Of a stretch of DNA of 64,000 bases, positions 1 to 17,309 are shown piece after piece. The notes beneath the pieces are model-generated. The model saw only the letters and a program-made list of their open reading frames with translations, ran no database searches and was not told where the DNA came from. Position 1 is the first letter of the stretch; every line of letters starts with the position of its first letter. A program made the position numbers and the translations under genes. Source of the stretch: Flaccisagitta enflata (taxonomy: Eukaryota > Chaetognatha > Sagittoidea > Aphragmophora); NCBI GenBank assembly GCA_965153355.1, contig OZ231127.1, positions 37,572,001-37,636,000 of the forward strand, in the 5' to 3' direction.

Positions 1-50
1 CGGTCGGTCTGTCCGTCCGTCACGCCTGTGCAAAAAACGCGTTTTTCGGC
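1..50. repeat. Family S fragment at the window edge
   Basis: GGTC/GTCC tetranucleotide units followed by CGTCACGC and AAAAACGCGTTTTTC, the inner part of Family S. A close relative of this stretch recurs at 51,077-51,130. The remainder lies left of the window. Confidence 0.5.
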
Positions 51-251
51 TGTTTTTGGCCGCGGTGAAATCCTACACTGAAACAAATGATCAACCAACA
101 TGTTTTGAGAGTCTTTTCACCCGTCTGTTCGTCCATCTGTCTCTCTATACATATGTCGCATGTTCAATACACGCTGAGACACAGCCCGGACGCATCGTTG
201 CCCGGTCGGGCTTGTTGTTATTCAGTCTGTGTCTCTTTTTCTCTCTGTCTT

Positions 252-560
<309 letters not shown>

Positions 561-765
561 ATAATATCAAAGCTAGCAAAAAAAGTTGGAGTCAATTTGC
601 GTAACATCTTGACTATTCTCTGTAGTTACATAAGGCCAAATATTAGGAACAATGAAAAATATTGATATTTGCGAAAATGCAAAAAAAAAAGAAAAAGAAA
701 TAGATTTAAAAAATCATAGCTAAAAAGATATCGATCCTTTCTTAGCTGTGAATATAAATAGTCGC

Positions 766-1197
766 AAAAGCGTTAGATGGTCAGCGGTACCCATGCCCTG
801 CTTAAGTAGGTTGTGGTTGAAGTTGAGGGGGGAGCAGGGCAGCGGCCCTGAAGGGGTCTTCTCCTCCTCCGCACCCCCCCTCCCCCAGCCTCCAGGCCCA
901 TATCTCAGCCTGGAGGCCCATATCCCAGCCTCCAGGCCCAAATCCCAGTCTTGAGGCCCAAATCCCTAGAGAGTGGAATCTGGGGCTTGGGGTTAGGATC
1001 TAGGCCTTGAGGGTGGGATTTGGGCCTCAAGACTGGGATTTGGGCCTGGAGGCTGGGATATGGGCCTCCAGGCTGAGATATGGGCCTGGAGGCTGGGGGA
1101 GGGGGGGTACGAAGGAGAAGAAGGAGGAGGAGAAGGAGAATACTCCCCATATGTGTGAAAGCATAGGTCATCGACCCCTTCAGGGCCGCTGCCCAAA
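766..1197. repeat. Family F foldback element
   Basis: Opens with GGTCAGCGGTACCCATGCCC and GCAGGGCAGCGGCCC and closes with GGGCCGCTGCCC. Between the arms is a variable repeat of about 20 bp (units like AGGCCCAAATCCCAG) that switches strand half way. Related copies lie at 14.9, 37.3, 54.5, 55.5, 58.6 and 62.5 kb. Confidence 0.75.
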
Positions 1198-1199
1198 AA

Positions 1200-1640
1200 C
1201 TGTGTTATCCCAGGCGGGAAATGGCTCAACTTCCGTATGTGCCCCAAATCGATAATGGAAAACCTGATTTCTTCCCTACGTTTCAAAAAGTCGAATTACA
1301 TAATTCGAAATTTCCAATAAAACGCTTGTTTTCCAACTTTTCCACTTTATCATTACGGACCGACAGACAATGCCTCTTATATCTTATAGAGTTACATGTC
1401 TGCAACTTAAAAAAAGATTATGGACAGACGGACAGTTTTACAAAGTAGGGTTTCTCAAGATGCATCATTAACTCATCATGCATGTGATAGAGCATTGTTT
1501 AAGGTTCGAAATGACATTAAATTATGAAAAGAGGCGTTTTTTGACTGGATGACACATTCAAATTAGGCGTCTGTATTCGATCGTATTGGTTGCGGGCCGA
1601 CTGATAATGTAGTGATCATATCCTTTGAGATGCGGAGATG
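1200..1640. other. No recognisable feature
   Basis: AT-rich unique-looking DNA with no coding or repeat signal that I can support, apart from a short GGACAGACGGACAG stretch near 1,420 that recalls Family S. Confidence 0.5.
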
Positions 1641-1644
1641 CATA

Positions 1645-1802
1645 AAAACAAGGCCGGATACACGGCAATTCAGTCGCGGACGGTTGGGCAGGAGCAGTAA
1701 TGCGAAAAACCGCTTGGAATTCAAAAATGTGACGGACCGACCGACGGACCGACCTACCGACCGACACGGCAAGGTGTAGAGTCGCGTGTCCGCGACTAAA
1801 AA
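1645..1802 (+). repeat. Family S, C-type copy
   Basis: Starts AAAACAAGGCCGGATACACG and ends with the hairpin AGTCGCGTGTCCGCGACT plus AAAAA. The internal motif near the 5' end is GTCGCGGACGG. Both ends carry the C variant of the GTYGCG stem. Confidence 0.8.
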
Positions 1803-1887
1803 TCTATTATCATTCAGATGGGGTTTAGACGCGACATGGACTAGATTTGAGACTTTCGGAAAAGATGAAAGAGTAGCAAAAATTGAG

Positions 1888-2094
1888 AAAACAAATGACG
1901 CGGGGTTACAGTGTTGTTGCGGACGGGTGGGAAGGGGTGTACAACCCTCGTCCACATCCCCGCACCCCCCTCCCCAAAGACAATCACAACTGCAGCATTA
2001 TTAAATGCGCGTTATCACACTTTTACGACCAACGGACCGACGGATGGACCAACGGATGGGCCGACGGACCTACGGACGTACTAAGCCTCTGTTT
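1888..2094 (+). repeat. Family S, T-type copy, 3' end degraded
   Basis: Starts AAAACAAATGACGCGGGG, has GTTGCGGACGGGTGGG, then GGACCGACGGATGGACC units. The terminal hairpin is lost after TACTAAGCCTCTG. Confidence 0.7.
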
Positions 2095-2099
2095 TCCAT

Positions 2100-2488
2100 C
2101 AAATTTTTTGCTAAGTTTATTTTTCTCTGTTTTCCTTTCTCCTATTTTGTTTACTTCTACTCTTGCATCTTTTCTATTTTTTTCTTATTTGCCGTGGATG
2201 ACGATTGCTTCCGCAATTCCGTGACTCGAGAGTTTATTTGCTTTTTGCATTCCAGCCGTGTTTCGGTGAAAAGGTTTTTCAGACTGTCACTTTTTTTTAC
2301 TTTTTTTTTACTATTTTTTTACCTTTACGGCGAAGAATCACGCAGACTTACTTTTCTAGCTTCCTTCCAGTCACGATTTGGTCAAGGAATTTTGGTCTTT
2401 CTCTCTCTGTGCTCTCGGTTCCCTTGTCTTGAATACTCTTTCTCTCTGTCTCTCACTCTGTCTCCTACTCTGTCTCCTACTCTGTCTC

Positions 2489-2533
<45 letters not shown>

Positions 2534-2626
2534 CTCTCTCTCTCTCTGTTTTCTTCTTTTTCCTTGTTCCTTTTTTTTCCTTTTTTTTTCCTTCCACTCT
2601 CTTTGAAAATAGGGTTTTGTTTTTCA
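2100..2626. repeat. Pyrimidine-rich tract with (CT)n
   Basis: Long T/C-rich stretch with a CT microsatellite at about 2,489-2,545. Open frames here are compositional. Confidence 0.7.
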
Positions 2627-3897
2627 CTGTCTTTCCCTTGTCCTTCCCTTGTCTAACCCTATATGAAATATGGGTAATGTTTTTCAGTTCTTCCCTTGTC
2701 TTTCCCTACATCAATATGGCTTTTGTTTCTCTGTTCCTCCCTTGTCTTTCCCTATATAAACATGGGTAATGTTTTCCAGTTCTTCCCTTGTCTTTCCCTA
2801 CATCAATATGGCTTTTGTTTCTCTGTTCCTCCCTTGTCTTTCCCTATATATATAGGGGTAATGTTTTTCAACTCGTTCCTTGTCTTTCCCTTTATAGATA
2901 TGGGTAATGTTTTTCAGTTTTTCTGTTGTCTTTCCCTACATCAATATGGCTTTTGTTTCTCTCTTCCTCCTTCAACTTTCCCTTTACAAATATGGGTAAT
3001 GTTTTTCAGTTCTTCCCTTGTCTTTCCCTATATCAATATGGTTTTTGTTTCTCTGTTCCTCCCTTGTCTTTCCCTATATAAATATGGGTAATGTTTTCCA
3101 GTTCTTCCCTTGTCTTTCCCTACATCAATATGGCTTTTGTTTCTCTCTTCCTCCCTCAACTTTCCCTTTACAAATATGGGTAATGTTTTTCAGTTCTTCC
3201 CTTGTCTTTCCCTATATCAATATGGCTTTTGTTTCTCTGTTCCTCCCTTGTCTTTCCCTATATGAATATGGGTAATGTTTTCCAGTTCTTCCCTTGTCTT
3301 TCCCTACATCAATATGGCTTTTGTTTCTCTCTTCCTCCTTCAACTTTCCCTTTACAAATATGGATAATGTTTTTCAGTTCTTCCCTTGTCTTTCCCTACA
3401 TCAATATGGCTTTTGTTTCTCTGTTCCTCCCTTGTCTTTCCCTATATGAATATGGGTAATGTTTTCCAGTTCTTCCCTTGTCTTTCCCTACATCAATATG
3501 GCTTTTGTTTCTCTGTTCCTCCCTTGTCTTTCCCTATATAAATATGGGTAATGTTTTCCAGTTCTTCCCTTGTCTTTCCCTACATCAATATGGCTTTTGT
3601 TTCTCTGTTCCTCCCTTGTCCTTCCCTTGTCCTTCCCTTGTCCTTCCCTTGTCTATCCCTATCAGAACATGGCTTTTGTTTCTCTGTCCTTCCCTTGTCT
3701 TTCCCTATATGAATATGGGTGATGTTTTCAGTTCTTGCCTTGTCTTTCCCTATATGAATATGGGTAATGTTTTTCAGTTCTTCTCTTGTCTTTCCTTATA
3801 TCAATATGGCTTTTGTTTCTCTCTTCCTCCCTCGTCTTTCCCCATACAAATATGGGTAATGTTTTTCAGTTCTTCCCTTGTCTTTCCCTACATCAAT
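2627..3897 (+). repeat. 46-bp minisatellite array 1 (dimeric 92-bp unit)
   Basis: About 27 tandem 46-bp units of two alternating kinds, one starting ATGGCTTTTGTTTCTCTGTT and one starting ATGGGTAATGTTTTCCAGTT. Both continue into CTTGTCTTTCCCTA. The array stops at TTCCCTACATCAAT (3,884-3,897). Its long open frames persist because no unit carries a stop in those frames; 92 is not a multiple of 3, so this is not a protein repeat. Confidence 0.9.
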
Positions 3898-4286
3898 TAG
3901 CAATGTAAACGAAAAAAAAAAATTTTCCCCAAACCCCTAATGACCGGTATGAGTCGTTGCAGTATTGCAAGGGCTTTCATTTGATACCTCGTGACATATA
4001 CTTTTTCTCATTTTATGTCATTGTGACCGAAAATTCGTAAAATCGCCCTGTCAGATGTTTCTGTCAACTTCTTTGCAATCACCTCCTCTCTTTTTTAAGC
4101 TAATGAATGAACAAGATTTGCCAAAAAAGACTAGAAGCACATTCTTATAATTAGGTAAGAAGGGAAATTGATCATTTTCATTTAAAAAAATGCATTAAAC
4201 GGCATTGCCAAAACAAATACTGGGAAATGGCCCAACTATGAAAAAACGCTAACTTCAATTCTTAAGCATGTTTAGTTTGGTGAAAA

Positions 4287-8954
<4,668 letters not shown>

Positions 8955-8959
8955 AAAAA

Positions 8960-9710
8960 GTAAGAAACAGCATAATGACTTATACAGTAGAGAAGGACAG
9001 TTCGAGCGTCATTCACAGTGAATAATACCAGTTTAACACATGCTTGCTGTATTTGTCATAAATCTATATTCACTACAATCTTATTTGTAATTGTACCTTT
9101 GAGCAAGTTTTCGCGCATAGATTCAGGGCATCTTTCAAGAGACAGAAGTTCTCTTATAATTTCTATGAGTCGCCATTCGCTCCAATAGGAGACAACATGA
9201 AAATTTGATAAATTCTTACAAGTGGCGACTTCAGCCATAATAAAAAAAAAAATGAAACGAGTAAAGATGCACGCTAATAGATATCCAATAAACGGAACAA
9301 GCAAAATGTGCGACATTATTCTTTGCGACAATTTTGTCATTGCTTTGGCGAAATCATGTGCTGTTTCTTATTTTTATGGCGTCTTAGGGCGTCATCGTGG
9401 AATGAAAACGAAAACAGTTTTGAAATCAGCAAGCTTTGGAGATATAAGGGCTAACTCGCCTTGACTCGACGCGGTCTGGTTCGGCCATGACAACCCCATC
9501 TTCTAAGCTTCTTAAACACTGACATTTTTTACTCAATTTTTTTGAAAAAAAAACTTAACCCAATGATGATATTGGCTATAAATGACTTGATTTCACTGCA
9601 CTTAAACATAATTTTGCTTTTGATATCGCTTGGGCTATTATTCCAGCCATGTATAAAATTCCGACACAGCCTTTTTCGCTCGTTACTCTTAGGGACCAAG
9701 CGATGTTGAC
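8960..9710. other. 5' flank of the transposase-like gene
   Basis: AT-rich. A 95-codon open frame on the minus strand (9,056-9,340) shows no recognised domain. No TATA box or other promoter element was assigned. Confidence 0.4.
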
Positions 9711-10795
9711 TTCCCTACATCAATAAGGCTTTTGTTTCTCTGTTCCTCCCTTGTCTTTCCCTATGTAAATATAGGTAATGTTTTCCAGTTCTTCCCTTGT
9801 CTTTCCCTACATCAATATGGTTTTTGTTTCTCTGTTCTTGACTTGTCTTTCCCTATACAAATATGGGTAATGTTTTTCAGTTCCTCCCTTGTCTTTCCCT
9901 ACATCAATATGGCTTTTGTTTCTCTGTTCCTCCCTTGTCTTTCCCTATATAAATATGGGTGATGTTTTCTAGTTCTTCCCTTGTCTTTCCCTACATCAAT
10001 ATGGCTTTTGTTTCTCTGTTCCTCCCTTGTCTTTCCCTATATAGATATGGGTGATGTTTTCCAGTTCTTCCCTTGTCTTTCCCTACATCAATATGGCTTT
10101 TGTTTCTCTGTTCCTCCCTTGTCTTTCCCTATATATATAGGGGTAATGTTTTTCAACTCTTTCCTTGTCTCTCCCTGTATAGATATGGGTAATGTTTTTC
10201 AGTTCTTCTCTTGTCTTTCCCTACATCAATATGGCTTTTGTTTCTCTGTTCCTCCCTCGTCTTTCCCTATACAAATATGGGTAATGTTTTCCAGTTCTTC
10301 CCTTGTTTTTCCCTACATCAATATGGCTTTTGTTTCTCTGTTCCTCCCTTGTCTTTCCCTATATATATAGGGGTAATGTTTTTCAACTCTTTCCTTGTCT
10401 TTCCCTATATAGATATGGGTAATGTTTTTTAGTTCTTATCTTGTCTTTCTCTACATCAATATGGCTTTTGTTTCTCTGTTCCTCCCTCGTCTTTCCCTAT
10501 ACAAATATAGGTAATGTTTTTCAGTTCTTCTCTTGTCTTTCCCTACATCAATATGGCTTTTGTTTCTCTGTTCTTCCCTTGTCTTTCCCTATATAAACAC
10601 GGGTAATGTTTTCCAGTTCTTCCCTTGTCTTTCTCTACATCAATATGGCTTTTGTATCTGTCTTCCTCCCTCGTCTTTCCCTATACAAATATGGGTTATG
10701 TTTTTTAGTTCTTCTCTTTTCTTTCCCTACATCAATATGGCTTTTGTTTCTCTGTTCCTCCTTTGTCTTTTCCTATATTTATAGGGGTAATGTTA
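9711..10795 (+). repeat. 46-bp minisatellite array 2
   Basis: About 23 units of the same 46-bp dimeric repeat as 2,627-3,897, in the same orientation and with the same alternation. Begins TTCCCTACATCAAT and decays after TTTATAGGGGTAATG. Confidence 0.9.
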
Positions 10796-11277
10796 TCACT
10801 TCTCTTTATATCTTAAAATATAATTTAAGTATTTCCACTGGACATGTTGTCAATTGCACCTGCAATTCACATGTTTGGCGACAGCCACTGGTTTTGTCTT
10901 GTACTCGGTTTACCTGGTTTTTCTTCTTTTCTCCCCAAAAGAACACGAGTTGAGAGAAAAAAGGCAAAATATGAATATTTTTGCTCAAACCTTTTATATT
11001 TTAAACATTTTGCAAACGATACTGATCATACTTTTACCGTCTTCGAATCGATCATAAACTGATCACAAATTGAAATTGAAATGTGCCTTTATATGCCGAT
11101 AGAAGGTAGTTAACGGGACTCGTGAAAGAGATACGCTTCCTGCTCCCCCATGGAGTGAAGACGTAATCATCTTTTAATTCTAGCTCCATTGTAAAATTTT
11201 ACACATACTTGGTACAAAAATGAATATCTTGAGTTTTAAGGGAATGTCTACGCATCGTCCCACATGAGTTCACTTAC

Positions 11278-11414
11278 CTCGAAATACTCCTCTATCAGGA
11301 TCTTTCGGGGGCGATAGGAAGGGCAACAAGGAATGTCCCTACTGGAGTATTTCTTATGTTTCAGAATAAGGTTTCTCGTTTCATGTGAGAATTTTTCACA
11401 GACATTTTTGTAGT
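11278..11414 (-). CDS. Possible orphan exon
   Basis: Acceptor CTTTTCAG and donor GTAAGT enclose 137 nt open in one frame (phase 1 in, 0 out). The reading includes VCEKFSHETRNLILKHKKY and CCPSYRPRKILIEEYFE. No family recognised and no neighbour of matching phase nearby. Confidence 0.22.
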
Positions 11415-11833
11415 CTGAAAAGTTTTGGGCATCTCGAAAAAAACACCACATGAATTCTGCGGTTTTACGGTTTTATTTTTGTTTTCAAAAATCGAACTAA
11501 TAGTAATTTCCTCTTTCCTTCACTTCTTTACCCTCAACAAGCTCAAGATAGCCCTTTTCTTGCATTTGAAATGCTCAGATTTAAATCGTAAATACGATAG
11601 TAAAAATTAAATAAGGAATGATCGAAACGTATGATATGCAATAAATGATATCTTCTAAAAAATAGGGCCGTCGGAAGAAATTATCATAAGAATTTCAGAA
11701 TGTCTAAGATCCAGGATGTATTCAGAATGTCCAGGATGTCCCTGTTTTTATGGAATATGAAGAGATAGATAGATATACAATAAAAAGAAAATTTACTCGG
11801 CAATTTTTTTTTCTTCTTCCTCTTCATTTTTTT

Positions 11834-11881
11834 TCTTCTTCTTCTTCTTCTTCTTCTTCTTCTTCTTCTTCTTCTTCTTCT

Positions 11882-11925
<44 letters not shown>
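11834..11925. repeat. (TTC)n-(TC)n microsatellite
   Basis: About 17 TTC units followed by about 18 TC units. Confidence 0.95.
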
Positions 11926-11926
<1 letters not shown>

Positions 11927-13037
11927 AGCCTCTCTAAGCCTCTTTCACAAATGTAACAAAGCGGTCGTAAACACAGTGACGTTATTGCTTTGCTCTTCAT
12001 TCTTTTATTATGTTACATTCTTCCTTCCATATCAATATCAATATAATAATCAATATAAATCGTCCCATTTTCCCCAAACAAACTGTTGAATTGAGGCGGG
12101 GAGGAATCTTATAGCCATGTCTCCATGTGCCAGTAATAATGTGCATACACGCATTTGTCTACCAACATTGACTTGACTTCCAAATAAGGCCAAGTATAGC
12201 TTTGACTGATTCAAGTTCATTCACCCCTATAAAGAATGGCAACGTGCCTTGTAGAAATGGAAACACGCGCTTATACGATTCAGATCCCAACTGCCTTCAT
12301 TACCAAGTAAGGATGCGATGTCTATGCTGCTTCCATCGCTTTTCATCCCATTTTGCTGTTCAAATCCGTAGTCACACCCACGAAACTGAAAGCGGTAAAC
12401 CGCATCCATATCCCTAACACCTCTGACATAATTAGGCGAACTGATAAAATGATCAAAATCAGGAGTAAATATGCATTGAGAGGGCTGAAATTTGACTCAG
12501 AGATAACTGAGATATAGTATTTTCACAAACTGAGGCCAAGTGGAGTTTCTGCTCATGGGTATGACCCTTAAAACATGATGTGTCAGAAATCTGATAAACG
12601 ATTTTGGCTGATTTTGACATGGTAAATTTTTTGTGTGAGGAGACACCATAAACTATCTCATTTTTGTCATATAAGATGGAAGAAAACTGCCATTCCCGGG
12701 TCGTTATGTAACTACCAAGCAAAAATGAGTTAATGGGGCAAAAGACAGCCAGTGACTGACCCACAAACCAAGAGAATCCCTTCTGAAAAATGATACGTGT
12801 CTCTAGTAAAATTCCAACTTTTATCCAAAAACATCATCCTGATATCATGGGAAATAAGGCATGTAAAGCTTTAAATTGACACGCGTTAGACATTTATTGA
12901 AGAAAACCAAACAGAAATAACAGAATTCCATGTTATCCTCAAACTTAAACTCTTGGTGAGCACATTAAAGGGTATTTGTAGACAAACTCTGATCCCAGTT
13001 CGCCTTATTTTGTCAGGGGTGTTACTACAGGGTAGCC

Positions 13038-13672
13038 TGTACCTAAATGACTAAAAACAATAAAACGGGCATTCTACAAGCAGATCATGTTGTGGGGCCG
13101 TCTCAGGCTTCTATTGAAATCAATTTTGAGTTTGAAATTCTACTTTTAGGTTTCCGCGCCTTACCCTCTGTTAACCCTACCCCGATAGGAAATCAAAAAT
13201 TTCAAAAAACTCAAATCCCAATTTTGACTGCAGATTTGGAACCTGCAGAAAAAACTGGCAGTTGAAGTGTTCTCCTTTTTTCGATATTCAAATCAGAAGG
13301 TTGTCAAAAGTGGTGTCAAAGTTCGTGAAACATACCTTTCCTATTAATTTCTTTGTAAAATCATTGATCTTACCTTTTTTTCAAATCTTTAGCATGGATT
13401 TTGATAATGATCCCAAAAGAATTTTGAAAAAAGAAAAGCACTTTCAACAGACAATTTTTTCTGCAGATTTCAAATCTGCAGTCAAAACATTCATTTGAGC
13501 AACTTGAAATTTTAAGTTTTCTATAGACCCATGGGAAGTTCAAGGTAAGGTGCGGCAACCAAGATGTAAACCTTTAAAGCCAAAAATGGTGGCAATAGAA
13601 GCCCAAGACAGCTCCACAACATGAACTGCTTGTAGAATCCTGATTTTTTTTTGTTTTAGTCATTTCGGTACA
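13038..13672. mobile_element. Long-inverted-repeat foldback element 1
   Basis: Left arm from TGTACCTAAATGACTAAAAA and right arm ending in its reverse complement. Matches continue inward through TTCTACAAGCAG, TCATGTTGTGG, GGCTTCTATTG and TTTTGACTGCAGATTTG. Arms are roughly 250 bp at about 75-80 % identity by eye. No open frame of note. Abuts element 2. Confidence 0.7.
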
Positions 13673-13680
13673 AGTTACTA

Positions 13681-14656
13681 CAGGGTGACCCACGTTAGTT
13701 GTAACAAAAAGAATCGACACATCTCTGCTTCTAGGTCCTCAAATCAATTTCTGAAAAAAGGTCTAAAAAGATCTTGGTCTGCACTTTTTGCATGCAAAAT
13801 TTCATGACAATCGGACTATTTGTTTAGGGACCACATTTCTTTGAAGTACACAAGTGATTTCTGACCATGTCTTTTTTTACTTTTTTACTTTTTGCTGTAC
13901 TTGGAAGTAGTTGTCTTTAACTGCTTGGCATTTTTCAACCAATTGAGCTAAGACCCTGCGATTGGTCTCAAATGCACACTTACTTTGTTTAATTGTAAAT
14001 CGCGAAATAGTTTTTCTTTCCGATGAAAATCCTCTTGTGGAAACCTATCGATTTCAACTTTTAAGTTGCTCGTTGCTATGGCTAATTCTTATATGTAAGC
14101 TCTAAATCAAGGGATATCCATTTAAGGATGGATTTAAGCCCAGGATTTCACTTCGCGAATCAGTCGAGTGTGAAATGGCAGATGATTTGTCATAGATTTT
14201 AGATCACCAAAAAAATTTGACAATTTTCCAAAATTTTGTAAGATTTTCAATGATTTTTGCAAGATTTCCACTTTTGATTTTGACAATGTTTGACCAAAAT
14301 CATCAATAAAGTCATTAATTGTCAAAATCTAGATTTCAAAGCAGATATTTGATATATGTACAATCATCTTTCCTTTGAGACCAATCCTAGGTTTTTAGAT
14401 CAATTTTTCAAAAAATGGCAAACAGTTAAAGTCAGCTACTTCCAAATACAACTATGAAAAAGAAAATTTTACACATGACATTACTACTCATTTGATATTT
14501 TTCTGACCCGCAACTATCTAATATTCAAAGTTGAAGTTTGGTGTTACAAAAAATGCAAACCTAGATCTTCATAGATCCTTTTTCAGAAACTGATTTGAGG
14601 AGTTAGAAGCAGAGATATGTCAATTCTTAATGTTACAACAGACTTGGGACACCCTG
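13681..14656. mobile_element. Long-inverted-repeat foldback element 2, mariner-like ends
   Basis: Left end CAGGGTGACCCACGTTAG, right end (reverse complement) CAGGGTGTCCCAAGTCTG, each flanked by TA. Arms of about 300 bp share ATCTCTGCTTCTA, CCTCAAATCA, TTTCTGAAAAA, TTGGAAGTAG and GATTGGTCTCAAA. TA flanks and a noncoding interior suggest a nonautonomous Tc1/mariner-type element (inference). Confidence 0.75.
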
Positions 14657-14875
14657 TACCAAGTCCATTTCACGTCTCCATCAAATACCACGACATCCAC
14701 TTCCAATTTGGACGTTCCATTTAACTAACGCGTCACAACCGTCCCCGTCAAAAACTTGAAAAAGTCAAAAGAGAACCGTAGCTAGATGACTTTGATTTTG
14801 ACGCTTAAAACCCGGGCCGTCTTTACATTCTTCCATGAAGTAAGGCACCCCGGAGTTAAATGTTTGTTTTTGTTT

Positions 14876-15305
14876 TTGGGCAGCGGCCCCGAAGGGGTCG
14901 ATGACCTATGCTTTCACACATATGGGGAATTTTCTCCTCCTTCTTCTTCTTCTTCGTACCCCCCCTCCCCCCAGCCTCCAGGCCTATATCTCAGCCTGGA
15001 GGCCCATATCCCAGCCTCGAGGCCCAAATCCCAGTCTTGAGGCCCAAATCCCACCCTCAAGGCCCAAATCCCACCCCCAAGGACCAAATCCCAACCCAAA
15101 GGCCCAGATTCCGCTCTCTAGGGATGGAGGCTGGGGGGAGCGGGGTAGCGGAGAAGGAGAAGAAGGAGGAGAAAATTCCCCATATGTGTGAAAGTATAGG
15201 TCATCGACCCCTTCGGGGCCGCTGCCCTGCTCCCCCTTCAACTTCAACCACAACCTACTTAAGCAGGGCACGGGTACCGCTGACCATCTAACGCTTTTGC
15301 GACTA
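14876..15305. repeat. Family F foldback element
   Basis: Opens GGGCAGCGGCCCCGAAGGGG and closes GGTACCGCTGACCATCTAAC. The core is units like GGCCCAAATCCCA. It resembles the copy at 766-1,197 in the opposite orientation; both share the CACACATATGGGGA stretch and TAACGCTTTTGCGACTAT next to the end. Confidence 0.8.
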
Positions 15306-15358
15306 TTGTTTTTGTTTTTGTTTTTGTTTTTGTTTTTGTTTTTGTTTTTGTTTTTGTT
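15306..15358. repeat. (GTTTTT)n microsatellite
   Basis: About nine hexamer units directly abutting the end of Family F. The same hexamer class abuts another Family F copy at 38,272. Confidence 0.9.
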
Positions 15359-16187
15359 GACGTTCTGTCAGTACTTCAGGCTTAAGCATCGTCCCTTTCC
15401 GTGGGGGCAACAAAGAAGAGGCTGTACCACAAATTAGAAAAAACACTATCTTTCATGTTCTGACTCGCTCATTTTCGGTCTCTCTCTCTCTCTCTCTCTC
15501 TCTCATTCTCATTTACTGGGTGCGAAAATAGATCTTTACTGGACGCTAGAAAACATGAAAGGTTGAGCTATCGTTACGGGACTTTTCCCCGGACTGAGCG
15601 AAATTATTCATACAAATTACACTCTCATCCTTATTCTTCCTCTTCTCCCTCTTTGATCACTTTAAAGAATCTCTATAAGAGGCTTGTGCCCCTCGTCAGT
15701 TCATTTATCAATCCGTCACGCGTTCTTTCTGGTAGAAAGGCAATTTTTGTCCGAGGCGACAGGTATTGCACTGTAATGTACAGATCTGTAACTAATGTGC
15801 GTCAAATACACTCTTTTCGGTTTTTAAGGACCAGTAAAATTTTTCTGAGGCTGGGACATACTTAAATTTTTGCTGATTTGGGGCTGAGATGTTCTTGATA
15901 TATCCTTAATATTCATTTTAATTTTACAATATTAGAAGATATATGTATTGTACTGATTTATTTGTATTTGTTTGAAAATGAACACATTCAATGTATGAAA
16001 TCAAATTGCTATTTTTTTTTCTATTCTGAAACCACTTTTCATAATATTTTCTCTGAAAAAGAATTGAAATTAAAAATGTAAAAAAAATTTTTTGAAAAAT
16101 TGAGACTGAGGTTTGTCCTTAGATTTTCATAAAATTTTTGCCTCATGTCCTTATAAACTTTGTCCTTACTCAATGAAAAGAGTGTAC

Positions 16188-16306
16188 CTCTATCTCAACG
16201 ATTGAAAACATTTTCTCCACGTCTACTGTAGAATCCAGATCAAATTTTCGAACAAAATCTTGAGGCTTTGCAAAATCATGATAATGAGATTCTCCGCATA
16301 TTCCTT
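16188..16306 (-). CDS. Possible orphan exon or alternative innexin 3' exon
   Basis: Open 119-nt segment between acceptor TATACAG and donor GTACAC, phase 1 in and 0 out. It reads GICGESHYHDFAKPQDF and so on. The phase would fit the GTAAGT in the last innexin exon. The hydrophobic stretch upstream has no ATG, so a signal-peptide start is not supported. Confidence 0.2.
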
Positions 16307-17068
16307 CTGTATAATTCGCGTTTTCGACATGTAACAAAAGAATAAAAACCAAAGTAGTAACAAGTCGTAAAAAGAATATCAGCAAAAAAAGATTATACGG
16401 AGCACATCACTAGCATACTATTCTTGACGATTGGAATGTACAGTGAAATCGGAAACATTCTAATGTCACAATGACTGCATTCATTTGGAACAAGTATTTA
16501 GGCATTTCAGATTAATAGTTTTGACATTAATAATTTACTTTTGTTGTTACTAAACGTTTGACACTCAAATGCATCCTTGAGCTTGACAGTCTACATACGA
16601 CTGCATGAAAACCATGATTAAAAGTCAGATGATGTTTCTGTACAAATGTTCAATGTTCAAGCTTAATGTTCAAAGTTAACAGGAAGTTATGGAAAGCCTC
16701 GTTTACGGGAAGAAAGCCTCTGTTTCATATCGGTTTTATGCCGTTGTCATACGATGTTTAGTGGCTATGAGTCGCTGTATTCGCCTTTGTTAATTGTTTT
16801 TGTCTTTGCCGTTGTTGTGGACTAGTATTTGCGCCTACACGACGGTGGGTGAGCTTTTCTTGTTGTTGTTGACGTCATCAAGTTTTGGGTAAGCTTTGAG
16901 CAGGTAGTCGTTTTCTGAGCCCGAAGAATGGTCATCGTGTATCGGTTGTTCGTGGCGAGCTGCGTGAAAAATGATAAGAAGGATGAAAATCATGCACAAG
17001 AATTAGTAAATTTGTTGATCAAGACAAGGTATTGAAAATCTGTATGATACCTCTACCTCTCCTTTTAC

Positions 17069-17137
17069 CTCAAAGCTCTTATCTAAATGATGTAAAGGTG
17101 ACATTGGTTTCAGTCTGAAATTAACATTTCCAACGTA
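17069..17137 (-). CDS. Possible orphan microexon
   Basis: Acceptor CTTTTTTGCAG, 23 in-frame codons (YVGNVNFRLKPMSPLHHL and on), donor GTAAAA. Phase 0 on both sides. No family recognised. Confidence 0.2.
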
Positions 17138-17309
17138 CTGCAAAAAAGACTTTTTTCCATCATCAATTCTACAAAAAATGGTCTGAGGCAATTTCTTCAT
17201 GTTACAGAAGTCTTTTCAAAGCTTATCAAATAAACAGTCAGTGGACAAAACATAACAGGTATATTCATCACACTGTTTACTTTGGTCAAACTTACTGTAT
17301 ATCAATAGA

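Larger units (their letters stand above)
10796..13030. other. Mostly unique AT-rich DNA
   Basis: No gene recognised. Two weak exon-like segments are noted: 11,278-11,414 on the minus strand, and a plus-strand stretch ending at the donor GTAAGG near 12,306 whose reading NGNVPCRNGNTRLYDSDPNC has chitin-binding-like Cys spacing (very weak). Confidence 0.4.
15360..17300. other. No gene recognised; two weak minus-strand exon candidates
   Basis: AT-rich. A short CT run lies at 15,478-15,505. Exon-like segments at 16,188-16,306 and 17,069-17,137 are listed separately. Confidence 0.4.

Noticed and set aside
2627-3897. Long plus-strand open frames with repeated FPCLSLHQYGFCFS-like peptides
   Set aside because: They follow the 46-bp minisatellite. 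The period is not a multiple of three and several frames stay open at once, so the openness is compositional.
16170-16385. Hydrophobic stretch read as a signal peptide starting a secreted protein
   Set aside because: The frame has no ATG; the apparent start codon is TTG and an upstream stop closes the frame.
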